NCBI GenBank assembly: GCA_036524775.1 | Contig: DATDBO010000068.1 | Location: forward strand, 1-7,885 | From: VRUE01 sp036524775 | GTDB taxonomy: Bacteria; Actinomycetota; Thermoleophilia; Solirubrobacterales; 70-9 | DNA length: 7,885 bases | Reading direction: 5' to 3' | Shown: piece by piece, positions 6,241 to 7,885 of the stretch | How positions within the stretch are numbered: the stretch's first letter is position 1 | Layout of the letters: the number at the start of each line of letters is the position of its first letter | Position numbers and translations under genes: made by a program | Notes under the pieces: generated by a model | Database searches by the model: none | What the model was told of the DNA's origin: nothing | The model's input: the letters and a program-made list of their open reading frames with translations, nothing else

Positions 6241-7268
6241 TTGGAGCCCTCCTCTTTGGGTGGGGCAGCCGTCTCTTTAGGCGCCTCACCCGCGGGTGGC
6301 GGCGTAGGGGGGGCCTCCCCCGAGGAAGCTTTAGCTACCGCAGGGGGAGGTGGGTCCCCTGCGCCGACAGGACCCGCGGCCTGCGAGGCCTGAGCCTGCG
6401 GCGGTTTTGGCTGTACCGGCGGCGCTTCAGCTGCTTTTTTCGCGGCGGCCTCTTCGGCGGCTTTCTTCTTCGCCTCCTCCGCCTCCACGCGAGCCTTCTC
6501 TTCCTCCTCCCGCTTCTTGCGCTCTTCCTCCTCCTTTTTGCGCCGTTCCATCTCCTCGGCGAGGCGACGCTCCTCCTGCACGCGCCAGGCGCCGGCGCCC
6601 TCCTCGATCGCGGACCCGATCGTGCCGATCACCAGCTGGCAGGAGCGGATCGCGTCGTCGTTGCCGGGCACGACGTAGTCGATTTGGGTCGGGTCGCAGT
6701 TGCTGTCGACCAGGCCGATGATCGGGATCCGCAGCCGCACCGCCTCGCGCACCGCGATCTCCTCCGTTTTCAGGTCGGTGACGAAGACCGCGTCGGGCAG
6801 CCGGTCCATGTCCCGCACGCCGCCGAGGTTGTACTCGAGCTTGGCCAACTCGGCCTCCATGCCCATCCGCTCCTTGGTCGGCAGCAGGGCGAGTTTGCCC
6901 TCCTCCTGCCACCCGGTCAGCTCGTGCAGGCGGGAGATCCGCTGCGAGATCGTGTTGAAGTTGGTCAAGAGGCCGCCCAGCCAGCGCTGGTTGACGTAGG
7001 GCATCTTGCAGCGCTCGGCCCATTCCTGGACCGGCCCGCGGGCCTGCTTCTTGGTGCCGACGAAGAGCACCGTGCCGCCGCCGCTGGACAGCTCGCCGGC
7101 GAAGCGGCGCGCGTTCTCCAGCAGCACCTCGGTCTGGACCAGGTCGATGATGTGGATCCCGTCCAGCTCGCCGAAGATGTAGCGCCGCATCTTCGGGTTC
7201 CAGCGCCGGGTCTGGTGGCCGAAGTGAACCCCGGCCTCCAGCAGCTCTTTCAGGCCTGCCTCTGGCAT
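6237..7268 (-). CDS. rpsB: 30S ribosomal protein S2 with long charged/proline-rich C-terminal tail
   Basis: S2 is a late-assembling 30S protein near the mRNA exit side. The conserved core, about residues 1-228, carries LLEAGVHFGHQTRRWNPKM (9-27), YIFGELDGIHIIDL (30-43), VLFVGTKKQA (67-76), PYVNQRWLGGLLTNF (90-104), PDAVFVTDLKTEEIAVREA (158-176), IPIIGLVDSNCDP (181-193) and DDAIRSCQLV (204-213). Past the core there are about 110 further residues. First comes a highly charged Lys/Glu/Arg/Ala stretch (231-281) that should form a long helix or coiled coil. Then comes a Pro/Ala-rich, probably disordered segment (282-343) that ends PPKEEGSK. The total of 343 compares with about 230-280 in most bacteria. 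The final codons double as the ribosome binding site of tsf. The ATG start has AAGGAG upstream. The tail is in frame with the core and no stop intervenes. Confidence 0.97.
   Translation of the reverse strand: MPEAGLKELLEAGVHFGHQTRRWNPKMRRYIFGELDGIHIIDLVQTEVLLENARRFAGELSSGGGTVLFVGTKKQARGPVQEWAERCKMPYVNQRWLGGLLTNFNTISQRISRLHELTGWQEEGKLALLPTKERMGMEAELAKLEYNLGGVRDMDRLPDAVFVTDLKTEEIAVREAVRLRIPIIGLVDSNCDPTQIDYVVPGNDDAIRSCQLVIGTIGSAIEEGAGAWRVQEERRLAEEMERRKKEEEERKKREEEEKARVEAEEAKKKAAEEAAAKKAAEAPPVQPKPPQAQASQAAGPVGAGDPPPPAVAKASSGEAPPTPPPAGEAPKETAAPPKEEGSK
6247..6254 (-). promoter_or_regulatory. ribosome binding site of tsf, inside rpsB
   Basis: The minus strand reads GAGGAGGG six bases before the tsf ATG, a near-perfect anti-16S match. 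It is built from the Glu-Glu-Gly codons at the end of the S2 tail, so the tail sequence is partly fixed by the need to start tsf. Confidence 0.75.
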
Positions 7269-7279
7269 CTCTCGCGAAT

Positions 7280-7285
7280 CTCCTT
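7280..7285 (-). promoter_or_regulatory. ribosome binding site of rpsB
   Basis: The minus strand reads AAGGAG eleven bases before the ATG at 7268. The spacing is somewhat long but the match is strong, and it supports this start, which gives the family-typical beginning (GLKELLEAGVHFGHQ) without an extra N-terminus. Confidence 0.65.
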
Positions 7286-7318
7286 GGTTTGGGGTGAAAG
7301 CCCACCGCCCTCGCCGGG

Positions 7319-7338
7319 GACCGGCCTTGCGGCCGGTC
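7319..7338 (-). promoter_or_regulatory. GNRA-capped hairpin in the rpsB 5' leader
   Basis: In the minus-strand RNA the sequence is GACCGGCC-GCAA-GGCCGGUC: a perfect 8-bp stem closed by a GCAA (GNRA) tetraloop, 50 bases before the rpsB start. No U-run follows, so it is not a standard terminator of the upstream gene. In E. coli, S2 represses its own operon through the rpsB leader. A similar autoregulatory or structural role here is inference, as I do not recognise a catalogued leader family in this sequence. Confidence 0.5.
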
Positions 7339-7388
7339 AGGATCCGGGTCGGTACGACGGGGGTCGGGTTTCGAACTAGTGGCTCGGG

Positions 7389-7394
7389 ATTGTA
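7389..7394 (-). promoter_or_regulatory. possible -10 box of an rpsB promoter
   Basis: The minus strand has TACAAT, one mismatch from TATAAT, just past the stop of the pseudouridine synthase and about 120 bases before rpsB. AT-rich hexamers are rare in this window. However, there is no convincing -35 hexamer at 16-18 bases and no extended TGn element. A start here would place the GCAA hairpin inside the leader. Weak candidate only. Confidence 0.3.
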
Positions 7395-7409
7395 GTGCGG
7401 CGTGGCTGC

Positions 7410-7885
7410 TCAGGCCGCGCGGGCGAGCGCGAGCGCCGCGGCCAGGTCGGGCGGCAGCTCGGAGCGGAAGGACATCGCCTCGCCGCTCGTCGGGTGGGCG
7501 AAGGCGAGCCTGTGCGCGTGCAGGAACTGCCTGCCGAGCCCGTACTTCTCGGCGCCGCCGTAGGTCGCGTCGCCGATCAGCGGGTGGCCGATAGCGGCGA
7601 AGTGGGCGCGGATCTGATGCGTGCGCCCGGTCTCCAGCGTGGCCTCCAGCCAGGTCTCGGCGGCGAGCAGCTCGAGCACCTCGAAGTGGGTGCGCGCCTG
7701 GCGCGAGGCGGCGCCGGAAACGGCCATGCGGGTGCGCCGCCGCGCCGCCCGGCCGATCGGCGCGTCGATCGTCCCGGTGCGCGAGCCGAGCCGACCCCCC
7801 GCGAGGGCCAGGTAGACGCGCTCGACCTCGCGCTCGCGCACCAGTTCCTGGAGGGCGGCGTGGGTTTCGTCGTCGCGCGCGACGA
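7410..7885 (-). CDS. RluA/RluD-family 23S rRNA pseudouridine synthase, C-terminal part
   Basis: The frame is open to the window edge and gives 157 residues up to a TGA at 7410-7412. It matches the second half of the catalytic domain of RluA/RluD-type enzymes, which isomerise uridine to pseudouridine in large-subunit rRNA (or tRNA for some members). Visible blocks, counted from the edge, are LVREREVERVYLALAGG (14-30), the API motif IDAPIGR (39-45), LEATLETGRTHQIRAHFAAIGHP as consecutive blocks at 79-101 with GRTHQIRAH at 86-94, LIGDATYGG (102-110) and LHAHRLAFAHP (121-131). The catalytic Asp (in the HRLD-type motif) and any S4 domain should lie just outside the window. The target uridine cannot be deduced, so no symbol is given. 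The gap to rpsB is 141 bases and no intrinsic terminator is visible, so read-through into rpsB is possible. Confidence 0.93.
   Translation of the reverse strand, partial: VARDDETHAALQELVREREVERVYLALAGGRLGSRTGTIDAPIGRAARRRTRMAVSGAASRQARTHFEVLELLAAETWLEATLETGRTHQIRAHFAAIGHPLIGDATYGGAEKYGLGRQFLHAHRLAFAHPTSGEAMSFRSELPPDLAAALALARAA

Noticed and set aside
6435..6440. Run of six A in the rpsB coding strand as a possible programmed frameshift site.
   Set aside because: It reads GCG AAA AAA GCA, which is not an X XXY YYZ heptamer in the reading frame, and the zero frame runs on to the stop that couples to tsf.
7319..7338. Hairpin as intrinsic terminator of the pseudouridine synthase gene.
   Set aside because: No U-run on either strand after the stem; it fits a leader element better.
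7360..7382. Minus-strand AGTTCGAAACCC resembles a tRNA T-loop.
   Set aside because: The flanking bases do not form the 5-bp T-stem, and no anticodon or acceptor arm can be drawn nearby.
1..7885. CRISPR array, insertion sequence, integrase, toxin-antitoxin or other mobile or defence system.
   Set aside because: No repeat-spacer pattern, transposase motif or foreign gene was seen; the window is filled by conserved housekeeping genes in a known order.

Overview
The window is a strongly GC-rich stretch in which every supported gene lies on the minus strand, so transcription runs from high to low coordinates. In transcription order it holds the 3' part of an RluA/RluD-family pseudouridine synthase, rpsB, tsf, pyrH, frr, uppS, cdsA, dxr, rseP and the 5' part of ispG. 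The order rpsB-tsf-pyrH-frr-uppS-cdsA-dxr-rseP-ispG is a classic bacterial block. The very high GC, the GC-ending codon use and ispG directly after rseP point to an actinobacterium. uppS kept inside the block, the short EF-Ts and the tailed S2 suggest a deep-branching lineage of the Thermoleophilia/Solirubrobacterales kind. That placement is inference, not something the sequence proves.

Layout: 7410-7885 is the rRNA-modification gene, cut by the window edge. 7269-7409 is the only sizeable non-coding gap (141 bases). It holds a possible -10 box, a perfect 8-bp stem closed by a GCAA tetraloop, and the rpsB ribosome binding site. 6237-7268 (rpsB), 5632-6240 (tsf), 4901-5635 (pyrH) and 4321-4884 (frr) form the translation and nucleotide half. 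3653-4324 (uppS), 2707-3651 (cdsA), 1518-2663 (dxr), 430-1521 (rseP) and 1-420 (ispG) form the membrane and isoprenoid half. No gene-free stretch exceeds 300 bases.

The genes are packed tightly. Four junctions are 4-base stop/start overlaps (rpsB-tsf ATGA, tsf-pyrH TTGA, frr-uppS GTGA, dxr-rseP ATGA). uppS-cdsA has a 1-base gap, rseP-ispG 9 bases and pyrH-frr 16 bases. Only cdsA-dxr is looser: 43 bases carrying a 7-bp inverted repeat. The block therefore looks like one translationally coupled operon. It joins ribosome assembly and recycling (S2, EF-Ts, RRF), UMP phosphorylation (PyrH), the MEP isoprenoid pathway (Dxr, IspG), use of its products for the cell-wall lipid carrier (UppS), CDP-diacylglycerol synthesis for phospholipids (CdsA), and a site-2 membrane protease (RseP).

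This is mostly a conserved housekeeping region; I see no mobile element, CRISPR array, defence island or evidently new system. The points that merit a second look are: the roughly 110-residue charged and proline-rich tail on S2; the GNRA hairpin in the rpsB leader; the single-core EF-Ts; the cdsA-dxr hairpin with no Shine-Dalgarno for dxr; and a short AT-rich codon patch that encodes a CX7C loop in the RseP PDZ domain.
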